Assembly: GCF_050003625.1 (NCBI RefSeq)
Contig: NC_134398.1
Span: 101,661,664-101,725,663 of the forward strand
DNA length: 64,000 bases
Source: Haematobia irritans
Lineage: Eukaryota; Arthropoda; Insecta; Diptera; Muscidae
Direction: 5' to 3'
Shown here: in pieces, positions 44,518-54,334 of the stretch
Numbering within the stretch: the first letter of the stretch is position 1
Layout of the letters: each line of letters opens with the position of its first letter
Notes under the pieces: model-generated
What the model was told of the DNA's origin: nothing
The model's input: only the letters and a program-made list of their open reading frames with translations
The model's database searches: none
Made by a program: the position numbers and the translations under genes

Positions 44518-44551
44518 CACGTCCGTTCCGTTCGACGGTTGAATAGAGAAT
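44518..44551 (-). promoter_or_regulatory. LOA internal promoter, copy F (DPE at +28)
   Basis: With +1 at the A opposite 44551 (context GC-A-TTC, an initiator-like CATTC), GGACGTG begins at 44524, exactly +28. The target duplication independently fixes this 5' end. Confidence 0.65.
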
Positions 44552-44562
44552 GCATGGCTGAT

Positions 44563-45486
44563 GGAAAGTGCACAAAACTGTTAGTTGTTGAAACATGTAC
44601 GGGGAACGATGGATATCTAGTTTATCGTCGGCGTTCAAATGAAGATAATGGTCGAAATATCAAAGTTGAAGTCAAAAATCAAGATATTGAGATCGGAAAT
44701 GAATTCATTGTACCATATTGCCTGCTTCTATCACGAATTTCCGAAACACATACAAACGTTGAGAGTTGTCATTCGGCCAATTCAATCAAATATTTGTGCA
44801 AGTATGTCACAAAAGGCAGTGACATGGCTGTGTTTGCGAATGACGAAATCAGTAACTTCAAAATGGGCAGATACGTCAATACTAATGAAACATTGTGGCG
44901 ATTATTTTCATTTCAAATTCATGAAGGATATCCCACAGTTGTACACTTAGCAGTGCATTTGGAAAATGGCCAAAGAGATTACTTCACTTAGGCTATTGCG
45001 GCACAACGAGCTGAGAGACCACCAGCGACAACATTGACTATGTTCTTTGCAATGTGTGAAGCAGATCCTTTCGCAGCGACTCTGATGCACGATGATTACA
45101 CTTGGAATCAATCAACAAAGAAATTCCAACGACGCAAACAAGGAACCCCAGTTTGGCCACAGGTGTTTTCCACTGATGCACTAGGTCGCATGTATTCTGT
45201 TCATCCCAGAAATGATGAATGTTTTTATTTGCGACTGCTGTTGGTAAATGTTCGTGGGCTAAAATCCTTCGTGCATTTGAAGACTGAATGGGCACCAATG
45301 TCAAACATACCGAGAAGCATGTCAACTAATGAGTTTGCTGGAGAAAGATTCTCATTGGGATTTAACACTTGCGGATTCAGTTATTTCATCAAATGCGTAC
45401 CAAATACGAACGCTTTTTGCAATTATCATCGCCACATGTTTTTCCTTCATAACCAATTCAGTTATGGAACAAATACAAAGACAACA
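44563..45486 (+). pseudogene. Helitron helicase-region segment 2
   Basis: Reads GKCTKLLVVETCTGNDGYLV, YRRRSNEDNGRNIKVEVKN, EFIVPYCLLLSRISETHTNV, ESCHSANSIKYLCKYVTKGS, a stop at 44989 (DYFT*), then RPPATTLTMFFAMCEADPFA, KKFQRRKQGTPVWPQVFSTD, NDECFYLRLLLVNVRGLKSF. After a frameshift near 45290 it continues TYREACQLMSLLEKDSHWDL and NAYQIRTLFAIIIATCF to the MITE at 45489. These are highly characteristic of the inter-domain and helicase region of animal Helitrons. Confidence 0.9.
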
Positions 45487-45488
45487 TA

Positions 45489-47044
45489 CACGCAGAGAAG
45501 AAACATGATTGTCACATCATATTCGAAGAGCAAACTAATATGATAGGAGCTTTTTTTCCGGCGACCATGTAACATTTTAACCTGCAACCATGTTGGCTCA
45601 GTGAACATGGTTCTAAGAAAAATATAATTGTCCCCATCTAAAAATGTTATTATATTATAAAAAGTATTTTGTTTGAATGAAAAGACAATGGTCACGATTT
45701 AAAATGTTATGGTATTCATTAAATTTGTTTTTCTTCTATGTACAGTTCTGTACAGTTGCCTTTTATATTTCATAGATTCCCATATTGTCAATAATTGCCT
45801 CCCCAGCATAGTTTGCTGTACCCAATGTTATCTATGTGAACAAATGCGCATGTGTATTGTCTGTAGGCAGAAGAGTTATCAGCGGTCTACCTAAATATAA
45901 TAGAACCATTAGATAACACACAGATGAGTATGCTACGCAAGCGTATAGTAATAAAATCCATGTGAAGGATTTCCACATGAACAGATAGCAGCAAACACTT
46001 AGCTACAATTAGAATAAGAAGTATTTTACATTCTAGTATATAAGTCATTGTAAATTATTAATAAATTGAGTTTCCACTAAACCATCGTGGCGGGCACATC
46101 GCTTTCTTTTCTTCCTTCGCCTGTATCTTCGATGTACAACTAGGAGTTAAAAGAACATGGTCACAACCTAAAATGTTTTGATCTTTATGAAAAAAAACTT
46201 CTCTCATCGTCGAAAAAAGGATGCCACTTGAGAAAAGCAAACACAAAATTAACTTTATTTATTTGTTTTTATTTATTTATAAAATAATTCATTGTTTATT
46301 TGTATTTACAATGCCGTTCAAGCAAACATCATATATTTTTACATACTCTATTTTATTTCAATTTCAACAATAAGTAATTATTCCATATTTACATCGTGCC
46401 CATCAGTACAAACGCAGACATCATGTAACTGCAAATAAAAATAAATAATCCATATAGCGAAATGCAGAACAAAAAACAGGTACATACATTTTTTCAATTA
46501 CACTTTCCTTTTTTTGTGTTCACATAAAACCACGTGCCACTTCTGAATAAATAAATTAACACAAACCACAGTAAATCCGTATTCTCCGCCCATTTCAAGA
46601 AACAATCAACACACGACTGACGCGCAAAATGAAAATCGTGTGTAACTGCTCAATGTTTTTATAAAATTCTTTTCGCTGCAAAAAAAGTTAAAAATTAAAT
46701 GGTCACGAAAAAAATGTAAATGGTCTTTACGGCCATGTAATGGTTCTAGACATGTCTATACTTAACCTATAAAAATACTTTTTTCCCTGTAAAAAAGTCA
46801 AAAAATTGAATGGTCAGGTAGATGATTATCCCGACCATTCAATGGTTTCAAATTCTATCGTTTAAATGATAGAACATGTTTGCGATATTTGAGAACCATT
46901 CAAATGCTTATTGCCACCATACATTTTTCTCCGCTCGAAAACTATTTTTACAAAGACAAAATACATGGTTTTCGCGGCAATTTCTAGATAAGCCTTAAAT
47001 GAATGCGGCAACCATGCCCAAACATGGTTTTTGTGAGTGTGTGT
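45489..47044. mobile_element. TA-flanked 1,556-bp insertion in the Helitron
   Basis: TA at 45487-45488 and 47045-47046. Excision restores GAC AAC ATA TGT GAA GAC ATT TTG (DNICEDIL), as expected for Helitrons. Ends CACGCAGAGAAGAAACATG and (complement) CACACACACTCACAAAAACC. The body repeatedly contains 'accatg', 'aaccatt' and 'aatggtc' words in both orientations. No credible gene; the longer frames inside are low-complexity. Confidence 0.75.
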
Positions 47045-47046
47045 GT

Positions 47047-47571
47047 ATGTGAAGACATTTTGTATTGCCAAATAACCGATGAAATCTACAATGAAGGATT
47101 GATTCTGATTGATGATCAATGTTTGACTATTGCAAACAAGCTACTGATTGAAGTAGGAATGATTGCGCCAAATCGATCGATGCACGATGCATGCAACCAA
47201 GAATTAAATCGAGAGCTGCAATACAATGTTGATACATTGCAGGAATTCTTTCGAAATAATGTGCCGTTGCTGAATGAACATCAAAAACAAGTATACGAAA
47301 CAATTGAACTTGTCTAAATGAAAGTGAATCCAATGCTATGTCACATCTCGATCGAGTTGTGGCCAAAATCAAGGAAATGACAAACGTTTTCGATGTTCCT
47401 CCAGGAAAAATAGACCACCAGTATTATTGTCTACAATAATAGACAATAATACTGGTGGTCTATTTTTCCTGGAGGAACATCGAAAACGTTTGTCATTTCC
47501 TTGATTTTGGCCACAACTCGATCGAGATGTGACATAGCATTGGATTCACTTTCATTTAGACAAGTTCAATT
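47047..47571 (+). pseudogene. Helitron helicase segment 3 with inverted Walker A
   Basis: CEDILYCQITDEIYNEGLIL, IDDQCLTIANKLLIEVGMIA, SMHDACNQELNRELQYNVDT, LLNEHQKQVYETI, then a 132-bp inverted copy, then in sense NNTGGLFFL, a 7-bp loss, and GGTSKTFVISLILATTRSR (Walker A GGTGKT with Gly to Ser). The helicase stops at SLSFRQVQ. Confidence 0.85.
47302..47571. repeat. Perfect 132-bp inverted repeat, 6-bp spacer
   Basis: Arms 47302-47433 and 47440-47571 are exact reverse complements by base-by-base reading; spacer caataa. The right arm is the genuine Helitron Walker A coding sequence in sense; the left arm is its inverted duplicate. Confidence 0.95.
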
Positions 47572-47897
47572 AAATAACACTATATTTTTGTAATCGAAAT
47601 AAATTCATTACTGTTGTGAAATGAAATAAAATTTTTCTTTTTCAAATATAAAATCCTCTTTTAATCACCAAACGAAATGTTACATAAAACGAAGCTAGCA
47701 AAACGGCGAACGGAGTATACATATATATTTGTCCGGCAGTGCAATTGAATTAATTGTTATATCTCATCTCAGCACTTATTGATCGCTCTTTAATTTGTTT
47801 TCGTCGAAAACACAGTTTAAATACACAGTTTTTACGGCGGACTTTCGAGAGGATTACTAACATCATAAATCTCTTCAAATAAAATATAATTGCATCT
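47572..47897. other. AT-rich spacer without recognised features
   Basis: No convincing frame, no terminal repeats. A few AATAAA strings (for example near 47597 and 47624). Confidence 0.4.
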
Positions 47898-48199
47898 TCC
47901 ACAAGGGATCAAAGATTGTTTGCCTCAGTTGCAAAAAACAATCTTGTGATGGCTATTGTTAAAAGAGGAGCAGTGGACGGTACGATCCCACAGCATTTGG
48001 ATTAATGGTTTTCATTATATCCAAATGAAGGTACACAAAGGCGAGAGTCACCTAGATCTGTGAAGAGGGCATTCTTGATGATTCGATCGGATCCTCCAGA
48101 TGAATCTTCACCACTGTAAAGCTGCTTGTGCTGCCTTAAAAGTTCTCCTGATGAAGGGAGACATCGATATAGTTCTTATTCAAGAACCATATGTTTATA
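47898..48199 (+). pseudogene. LOA fragment G (deleted ORF1 to ORF2 start)
   Basis: Short diverged pieces of ORF1 in order (RDQRLFASVAKNNLVMAIV, then GFHYIQMKVHKG, then SPR..DLDDS-like, DPPDESSPL) joined by deletions, followed by the ORF2 start CKAACAALKVLLMKGDIDIV, LIQEPYVY, cut by the insertion at 48200. Confidence 0.75.
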
Positions 48200-48559
48200 C
48201 ACAAAAAATGAACACCGAAATTTTTTCAATTAAACACTTAATTGAATTTGGAAATTGATTCAATTAATATGTTAATTTATTCAATTAATTATTGAATAAA
48301 ATCCGAATAAAACCCATTTAAATAAATGATTGATATTTGTTACGTTTCCAATTAAAATATCACCTTTGTGATTGAAATTGAATAATTTTGAGCGATGGAA
48401 AGAGCAAAAAGAAAACAACAGAATGGGTATTTACTGAACAAAGTATGATGGAGAGATTAGTATGTGGAAGTAACTCGTAACGAAAGCCTGTATTTTTGTT
48501 TTTCGCGTAAATTGAAAAACATGATTGGCACTGCTGCGTTCGAAATGTGTGCATAAATA

Positions 48560-49600
48560 TTGTGAACGCAACAACAAATCATATCAAAGCGTTGAAATAA
48601 ATAAAGTGTGCAACAACAAATGGCCACGTGGTAAAGGATTGAAAAAATATATGGCAGAACGCATTTGAAATTACCTGTTTGTGTTTTGTGGTATTCTAAA
48701 AATGGAAAACAATCTACGCTTTTTGAAGGTAAGAAATTGTGAAATGTGAATACAGTTTTCCATTGAAGCCTGTTTACATTAAACGCACTAAAATAATATA
48801 TTTTTTATTCATTTCTTTTAGAGAGCAATTTTATTTCGTGAATCAACTTCATCATTTTATAACATATATACGAATATAAGAATATATTTGCAATCAAAAG
48901 GTGGGTACCGTATTAATCTTTTAAAATTGCAATTTTTTTTTCACTCCTAGTTTTCTTATAACCAAGAGCGGTATAGGTTGTTGGAAGATTCACCTTTAAG
49001 TTGCGAAGTAGTGTTGGCATTAAATTGCATTTTTGTTTTACCTGCCTTTTTAAGTTTGAACCCAAGTAGGGAGCAGTATATCTGATATAAAACCTAATGA
49101 GCTGAATTATGTAATGGTAAAAAAAAAAATTATTTTTTTTGGATTTAAAAATATGAAAAATATCCGAAAATAATACAAATATGTATTTTCCATTTATATT
49201 TTTTCTACTTCCAGAAGTAGTATCATCAATATAATATAAAAAAAGGAATTGTTACTAAAATTAAATAAACGAACTCCTTAATACACCTTTTTATGCTAAA
49301 AGACTACAACTGCAAAAGAAGAAGAATTATAAATCTGCAACCTGGAACTAAGAATTGAACTTGATATTCTATGCAGGTAATGCTTAACAAAATCAAGATT
49401 TAATTGAACAAAATTAAATTCGAATTATTCTGTTTACTTTCAGAAAAACAAATTTAGCTAGCAGGCTGCTGATTTATTGGAAATCTAGGCGCATCTACAT
49501 ATTAGAAGGAACATGCTGACATCGTTAATATGATAAGAAAGATAATGATTTATATAGTTTATTCTTTAGTCTATAGCATAATTCAAAAAAATAAAATATT
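48560..49600 (+). other. Possible four-exon non-coding transcript
   Basis: Splice-like signals occur in a consistent order: donor AAG|GTAAGA at 48729, acceptor tttcttttag at 48821, weak donor AAG|GTGGGT at 48901, acceptor ctacttccag at 49214, donor CAG|GTAATG at 49377, acceptor tttactttcag at 49443, and AATAAA-type signal near 49591. An ATG at 48702 would give only MENNLRFLK plus ~26 residues. There is no protein similarity. This is a pattern observation only; AT-rich DNA yields such signals by chance. Confidence 0.25.
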
Positions 49601-49630
49601 GAAGTTTTTTTATAAGAAACGCATATTTTT

Positions 49631-50148
49631 TTCGTTTGTTATTGTTGGTTTCTCTTCAATCATTATTGTTGTTTTTGATCTCAGCTTAAAACCATGCATT
49701 GACTAAACTACAAGAGTAGCTTAACCAACAGAGGAAAAGTATGCTTGTCAAATTTATTTGGGCAAAGCCCTATAGACTGCAAGAAGGTTGGATGTACAGC
49801 TGTTTCGGAATTACCACATTCCTCATCAGCATCCTCTACTTGCATCAAAACTATCAACCAATTATCCGAATAAATTCGGGTAATTCACTCAACCCAAAGT
49901 GAACTACACATGAACCTTCCGAAAAAAGGTTTGATAGGCGGCTACTGCCTAAACAAATTTGCAAGCATATCTCTTTTCCTTTGCCAAACTCAAATCATCG
50001 ATTTGAATGTAGTTGGCTGGGTTTGTTTTTGAGCGTGCCTCCTCTATCTTCATTCGTTTGTTTGTTATTTTTGATTTCTCCTCAATCACTATTGTTGTTT
50101 TTGATCTCAGCTTAAAACCATGCATTGACTAAACTACAAGCTTAACCA
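49631..50148. repeat. Direct repeat of ~97 bp flanking a dispersed repeat
   Basis: 49631-49728 and 50052-50148 are similar (attgttgtttttgatctcag, cttaaaaccatgcattgact, aaactacaag). The same block appears at 56262-56330 and, inverted, at 57980-58048 in the large palindrome, so it belongs to a dispersed repeat family. The segment between (49729-50051) has no gene. Confidence 0.7.
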
Positions 50149-50764
50149 AATGCATATTTTCTTTTATTTCAAATAAAACTAAATAAGATTTTGGGTGCGC
50201 AATATATAAATTTTTGATTGAAATTTATTGCCAATATCAATTCTTAATTTAGTTGAATCAATCAAATAGTTGATTGATTTTTGTTGTGAAATTAATTAAA
50301 ATTTTAATTGATCCAATTAAAACTTTGTTTGAATTTTATGTAAAAAACCAACCACTTTTTTAATTGACTCAATCATACAATTAATTGATTCCGTATTTAT
50401 GTCCTATAACTATTTATTGGACACATCTGCACGGAAAGCAAATAGAATTGAATTGAGCAATACCTCATAATATCGGAAAGATAAATAATAAATAATTTTT
50501 ATGATTTTTTATAATTTTTAATGGATTCTAACGCTTGTCTGAAACGTTTGACCTCATATATTTTCAAAAATTCGTAACTTTTTCAGATTTAATTTAGCAT
50601 TTTTTTGACAAAATTTAAATAATTTGTACCATTTTATGAATTCTTAAACAGTTTGAAACAAAAAATTTAACATTACCAATTAAAAATATGAAAAAAACAT
50701 GTTATAAAAAATTGAATGAAAAGAACTTCCTGTGTAGTTAAAATGAAGAACATCATTGGGAGTA

Positions 50765-51114
50765 GGTTAGGTTAGGTTAGGTTATGTGGCAGCCCGATGT
50801 ATCAGGCTCACTTAGACTATTCAGTCCATTGTGATACCACAGTGGTGAACTTCTCTCTTATCACTGAGTGCTGCCCGATTCCATGTTAAGCTCAATGACA
50901 AGGGACCTCCTTTTTATAGCCGAGTCCGAACGGCGTTCCACATTCCAGTGAAACCACTTAGAGAAGCTTTGAAACCCTCAGAAATGTCACCAGCATTACT
51001 GAGGTGGGATAATCCACCGCTGAAAAACTTTTTGGTGTTCGGTCGTAGCAGGAATCGAACCCACGACCTTGTGTATGCAAGGCGGGCATGCTAACCATTG
51101 CACCACGGATGTAC
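50765..51114 (-). mobile_element. tRNA-derived SINE, full length (350 bp), LOA-type tail
   Basis: 12-bp target duplication TCATTGGGAGTA (50753-50764 and 51115-51126). On the minus strand the 5' end carries a tRNA-like head: A box TGGTGCAATGG (51105-51095) and B box GGTTCGATTCC (51061-51051). The body includes 'ggaacgccgttcggactcgg'. The 3' ~55 bp match the LOA LINE 3' end, followed by (CCTAA)n-like repeats. Pol III transcription and LOA-driven mobility are inferred. Confidence 0.9.
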
Positions 51115-51126
51115 TCATTGGGAGTA

Positions 51127-51187
51127 CATCTTCTGGAAGATCTTTTAAAGTTGTGCCTTTGGAAGAACTTCCAAATTTTTTGATGGG
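51127..51187. other. Segment between SINE and Xrn1 relic
   Basis: The Xrn1 similarity ends near 51188. The next bases (catcttctggaagatctttt) are unassigned. Confidence 0.3.
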
Positions 51188-52717
51188 TAACTCTGCACTT
51201 CTGCCACATAGAATCAGCAATAATTTTTTATGAAATAGCGCAATGACTCATGCAAACGATCCATAAATTCTGTTCCTGGTGTAATACAATTGCTACCGAA
51301 TCGTTCGTGTTCTCTCACTTCACCTAGGCTCTGCGCTAATCGTTCCAAAGTTCAGCTTCCTTGGCTGAACGAAAACGTCTACTACGCTGTTGATTCATTT
51401 TTGCACGAGGGGTCACGCCGTCAATGGCCACACGCTCACAAAAAATCGCTTCTGTAACATATACTCCCAAACATATTTTGCTTCAAGCATATACATTTTT
51501 GGGTATTGCCCAAACATTTATATGTTTGATCTCTTCCAATATATAATATGTTTGAAAGCATATTGGTCTAAACAATATATGTTTGGGTAGTCTAAGTTCC
51601 AAACATTTTGTATTTTTGCATCCAAATTCAATAATGTTGTCTTCCAAAAAACAATATGTTATTATGTGAACATATAATATGTTTGGAAGCATTTTGCACC
51701 CAAAAATATTATATGCTTAAAAAAATTCTCCGAAACAATATTGTGCTCAAAATTTTATTTATTTATTTATATATTTACAATCATAATGAATTATGAAAAT
51801 AAACAGGTAATATAGGTGCTAACAACATAGGTTTTCGACCTGAATGCTCAAAATTTAGTTTCTGCCCAATTGTATATTCCCCCACATCTTTCTCACTTCC
51901 ACGAGATTTTTTAGTTCTTAGCACCTTTTTCTGTAATACAAACATTGTAGAAGAAATTATTCAATTGTATGATTTTTTTTTATTTTAATTTTACCTTTTG
52001 CCGGACGGGGATTCGAACAGCGGACCACACAGTTTGTAAGGATCAAAGAAGTAGCTGATCAATTGCCCAAGGAAAAATAAAATTTTAATTTTGTAATAAC
52101 AAGCAACAACCACCAACTTAATTCAATATCGCTCCCTTTTAAATAGCGCTCCAAGCTACTAAACACATATATGTTTATAGGCTATTTCTAAATTAATATA
52201 TGTTTGCATCCAAGCATATTATATTTACAAACATTTTATGTCCCAAACATAATATGTTCTAACATATTAACATATATGTCCCAAACATGTTATGCTAGTT
52301 TATGAACATTATATGCTTGCACTCAAAAATATTGTGTTTAAAAATTTGTGTTCCAAACATATAATGTTTATAGCCAAACATATGAAAAACAGTCTTTTTC
52401 ATCCGTGCATAAAGAATAATTTCTGTGGTTTAATTAGAAAATACAACTTGTCAATATAGTTGAATATGTCTTTCAACATATCCTCCTGTTATGTTGAGAT
52501 GGATGTTTGTATCATCGGAATGGGAGCAATTGTGAATAATGCCATTCATATCCAAATAAAGATTATCAAAATCGGGAACCTAAATAGAATACACAAGAAG
52601 CTCATAATTATTTCCTCCAACTTGTTACATGTCACTCCACACTTACGCATTGTTCCCAGGCCAATTCACTGAGACAAGGATACCGTTCGCTTATGTAGCG
52701 GAAAAATTTCGCCCCAT
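51188..52717 (-). pseudogene. pcm: 5'-3' exoribonuclease Xrn1 (pacman) 5'-end relic
   Basis: Minus strand. Exon 1 (52717-52647): ATGGGG then, after a frameshift, KFFRYISERYPCLSELAWEQ. GTAAGT donor, a 67-bp intron with acceptor ctatttag. Exon 2 (from 52579): VPDFDNLYLDMNGIIHNCSH, a frameshift, EDMLKDIFNYIDKLYFLIKP, QKLFFM. A 977-bp insertion (51431-52407) interrupts. It continues [26 protein letters not shown], frameshift and stop, GEVREHERFGSNCITPGTEF, MDRLHESLRYFI, MWQKCRV, and ends. In Xrn1 these are the conserved N-terminal nuclease motifs that degrade decapped mRNA. The intron shows it arose by DNA duplication, not retroposition. Multiple frameshifts make it a pseudogene fragment. Confidence 0.88.
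51431..52407. mobile_element. 977-bp insertion in the Xrn1 relic ('aaacatat' repeat element)
   Basis: Flanked by CA (51429-51430, 52408-52409); excision restores TTC TTT ATG GCC ATT GAC (LFFMAID) of Xrn1 exactly. Ends CACGCTCACAAAAAATCGC and (complement) CACGGATGAAAAAGACTG. Both halves are filled with variants of 'catataatatgtttgg'. In the middle, on the minus strand (about 52071-52000), is a tRNA-like segment with GGTTCGAATCCC-like B box (gggattcgaacagcggacca in + sense). A partial relative lies at 62220-62600. Confidence 0.8.
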
Positions 52718-52900
52718 TTTTTGTTGTTATTTTGTATTGATGTCTGCCTTAGGCATATATTTAACTTCAAATGCCTTTTTGTTCTTTGTAATAAACAATT
52801 GTTGGCTGAAAACAACACTACACATACACAAAATGTCAAGTTAAGTCATCTGCCATTTTAGTTTGACATTATAATTATCATGGGGGGTACACATATTATT
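52718..52900. other. Upstream flank of the Xrn1 relic
   Basis: Would be 5' UTR/upstream DNA of the duplicated Xrn1 segment. AT-rich, no other feature recognised. Confidence 0.35.
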
Positions 52901-54234
52901 ACATATTATTCAACCGTCGAACGGAACGGACGTGTTTTTTAATAGCGGATAAAATCATCGTAATAAGTACCTACTACGAATTTCAAGTGTGGTGGGATAT
53001 TAGACCACCATGCAGAGAAATTCAAAGACATCCACTGGGTTGCTAACTTCAGGGCCCAGTGGACGGGTATCGACTGGAGTTATAAATTTGGGCAATGACC
53101 AAGAGTTAGGCCCAATTAGTCGACCTGTAGACGGGTCGACAGGTGGCGACAATTTGACAAGTCGGACCTTTTCCAAGGTAACGGCATCAAAAGGAGGTAA
53201 TCCCTCACGAAAGAGATTCAAAGAACGCAGAAATGCTTTGTTTATCCTAAAGAAATTAGGATCAGTCGACCCAAGCACGTTGTCGGCTAAACAAAGCGAT
53301 TCCTTAAAATGGGCTCAAGGAATTCTTGAGGCTGGAAAAAGGGAACGATCACCGGATGAGCTGCCATCCTCCAAAAGGGATCAACGATCGTTTGCCTCAG
53401 TTGCTAAAGACAGCCTTGTGATGGCTATCATAAATAAAGGAGCATTGGACGGTATGGTTCCAAAGCAAAAATGGGGGGAAATTGAGAATGCTTTGTCTGG
53501 CGTCTACTCACAGGTGCTGGAAAAGTTTCCCGGCCCAGATCCTCGACACCAAGAGGCTGGTTGGTATCAAGGACGATTTAAGCTAGTCGCATTTGAGGAC
53601 CAGAGGTCTATAGAATGTTTTAAAGCTGCTCTGATACTAATTGGTGAAGTTTGGGAAGGAGCTGCTCTAGAGTTAGTCGAGAAGAAAGACATACCGGCTA
53701 GACCAAGAGCACATGCGTGGATACCTGCAAACCCTCCTGACCCTGAATCTATTTTAAATAGACTGAAACAATGCAATCCAGATCTTCCAACAGCTGATTG
53801 GAAGGTTGGCCGTTTGGATGAAGTGGATGGGCCAAGACGGCATGCAGTGTTTATATTGAACACTCAGTCTTTGCCACATCTAGCAAAGTCCCAGGGCCGT
53901 GTATGTTATGGCTTTCATTATATACAAATGAAGGTGTATAAAAACGATCAGCTAAAGGATTCAGAAATGGACAAGCCTCTGTCTGAATCAGAAGTAAGCG
54001 GATCCTCTTGCGAAGTCGAGGGGGATACCAAGACATTTGAAGACATGGATAGATACCGTATGCGTGAGGAGGCTTCTACTGCCTCAGAACTCACCAAAGT
54101 TGAACCTATGGTTATTGCGAGAGTCACCGATATCTCTGAAGAGGACATTCTTGATGACTCGATTGAAACGGCTGATGTGACGGTTGTTGAAAATCTCGAT
54201 GGTCCTACGGATCCTCCAGATAAATCTTCATCAT
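52901..54234 (+). mobile_element. LOA-like LINE copy H, cut by the assembly gap
   Basis: Plus-strand copy starting at the LOA 5' end: the conserved part begins ATTCAACCGTCGAACGG (52908), and the first seven bases expected from copies C and F are not recognisable. GGACGTG lies at 52928-52934. Contains the 5' UTR and ORF1 and runs into 100 Ns exactly at the ORF1/ORF2 overlap. The sequence after the gap is not LOA. Confidence 0.9.
53010..54234 (+). CDS. LOA ORF1 protein, copy H (last codons in the gap)
   Basis: MQRNSKTSTGLLTSGPSGRV to DGPTDPPDKSSS, 408 codons with no stop. Compared with the copy at 4820-6049 I see only four amino-acid differences (D/N in VIDLG, R/P in SVDRST, K/N in QCKPD, A/T in SIEAAD). 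Same domain layout: basic Ser/Thr-rich N-terminus, DUF4780-like centre, acidic C-terminus. Near-identity of two copies in opposite orientation suggests recent transposition. Confidence 0.85.
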
Positions 54235-54334
54235 NNNNNNNNNNNNNNNNNNNNNNNNNNNNNNNNNNNNNNNNNNNNNNNNNNNNNNNNNNNNNNNNNN
54301 NNNNNNNNNNNNNNNNNNNNNNNNNNNNNNNNNN
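54235..54334. other. Assembly gap (100 N)
   Basis: Exactly 100 Ns, the usual placeholder for a gap of unknown size. The left flank is LOA ORF1, the right flank is the outer end of a large inverted repeat. Confidence 1.

Larger units (their letters stand above)
36547..44551 (-). mobile_element. LOA-like LINE copy F, complete ends, four nested insertions
   Basis: Flanked by an 11-bp target duplication GCATGGCTGAT (36536-36546 and 44552-44562). The 5' end is at 44551 (ATTCTC...), the 3' end at 36547 with an (TTAACC)-type tail. Nested inside are a hAT MITE (38264-38864), a TA-MITE (39460-40032) and a DD37E mariner (41532-43613) carrying a pogo-like element. Without them and their duplications the element is about 4.7 kb. 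It keeps endonuclease, RT, RNase H and 3' UTR, but has nonsense and frameshift damage (for example TAA after MQRNSKSSTGLLT in ORF1, deletions near 40190 and 40440). Confidence 0.93.
36130..47571 (+). mobile_element. Helitron (Rep/helicase) relic, split by LOA F and a TA-MITE
   Basis: Plus-strand segments 36130-36546, 44563-45486 and 47047-47571 are consecutive pieces of one Helitron Rep-helicase gene. The LOA insertion duplicated GCATGGCTGAT and the MITE at 45489-47044 duplicated TA; closing each restores Helitron reading (CMADGKCTK; DNI-CEDIL). The Helitron is itself rearranged: a large internal deletion before 36450, a frameshift near 45290, and a 132-bp inverted duplication at the helicase Walker A. 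Helitron termini are not evident. Confidence 0.85.
48200..50734. mobile_element. AT-rich MITE-like insertion related to the CACAGAAAA family
   Basis: The left junction is clear: LOA EN codons then TA|CACAAAAAATGAACACC, and the first ~170 bp resemble the left end of the MITE at 39460. Sequence like its right half (aattgatccaattaaaac, caattaattgattcc) appears at 50190-50400. The right end is uncertain; a candidate is ...ttcctgtg|TA at 50734-50736. The interior holds exon-like signals and a repeated block, listed separately. Confidence 0.5.

Noticed and set aside
45709..47119. Several 60-100-codon open frames in the 1.56-kb insertion
   Set aside because: No similarity or domain, low-complexity composition, and the insert is a TA-flanked MITE-like element.
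50765..50785. Telomere-like GGTTAGGTTAGG sequence
   Set aside because: Only three or four units at a SINE tail; flies lack TTAGG telomeres, and it is inside a TSD-bounded insertion.
51040..51114. Possible tRNA gene (A and B boxes)
   Set aside because: The segment is the head of a 350-bp SINE with target duplications; the anticodon arm does not form a clean tRNA.
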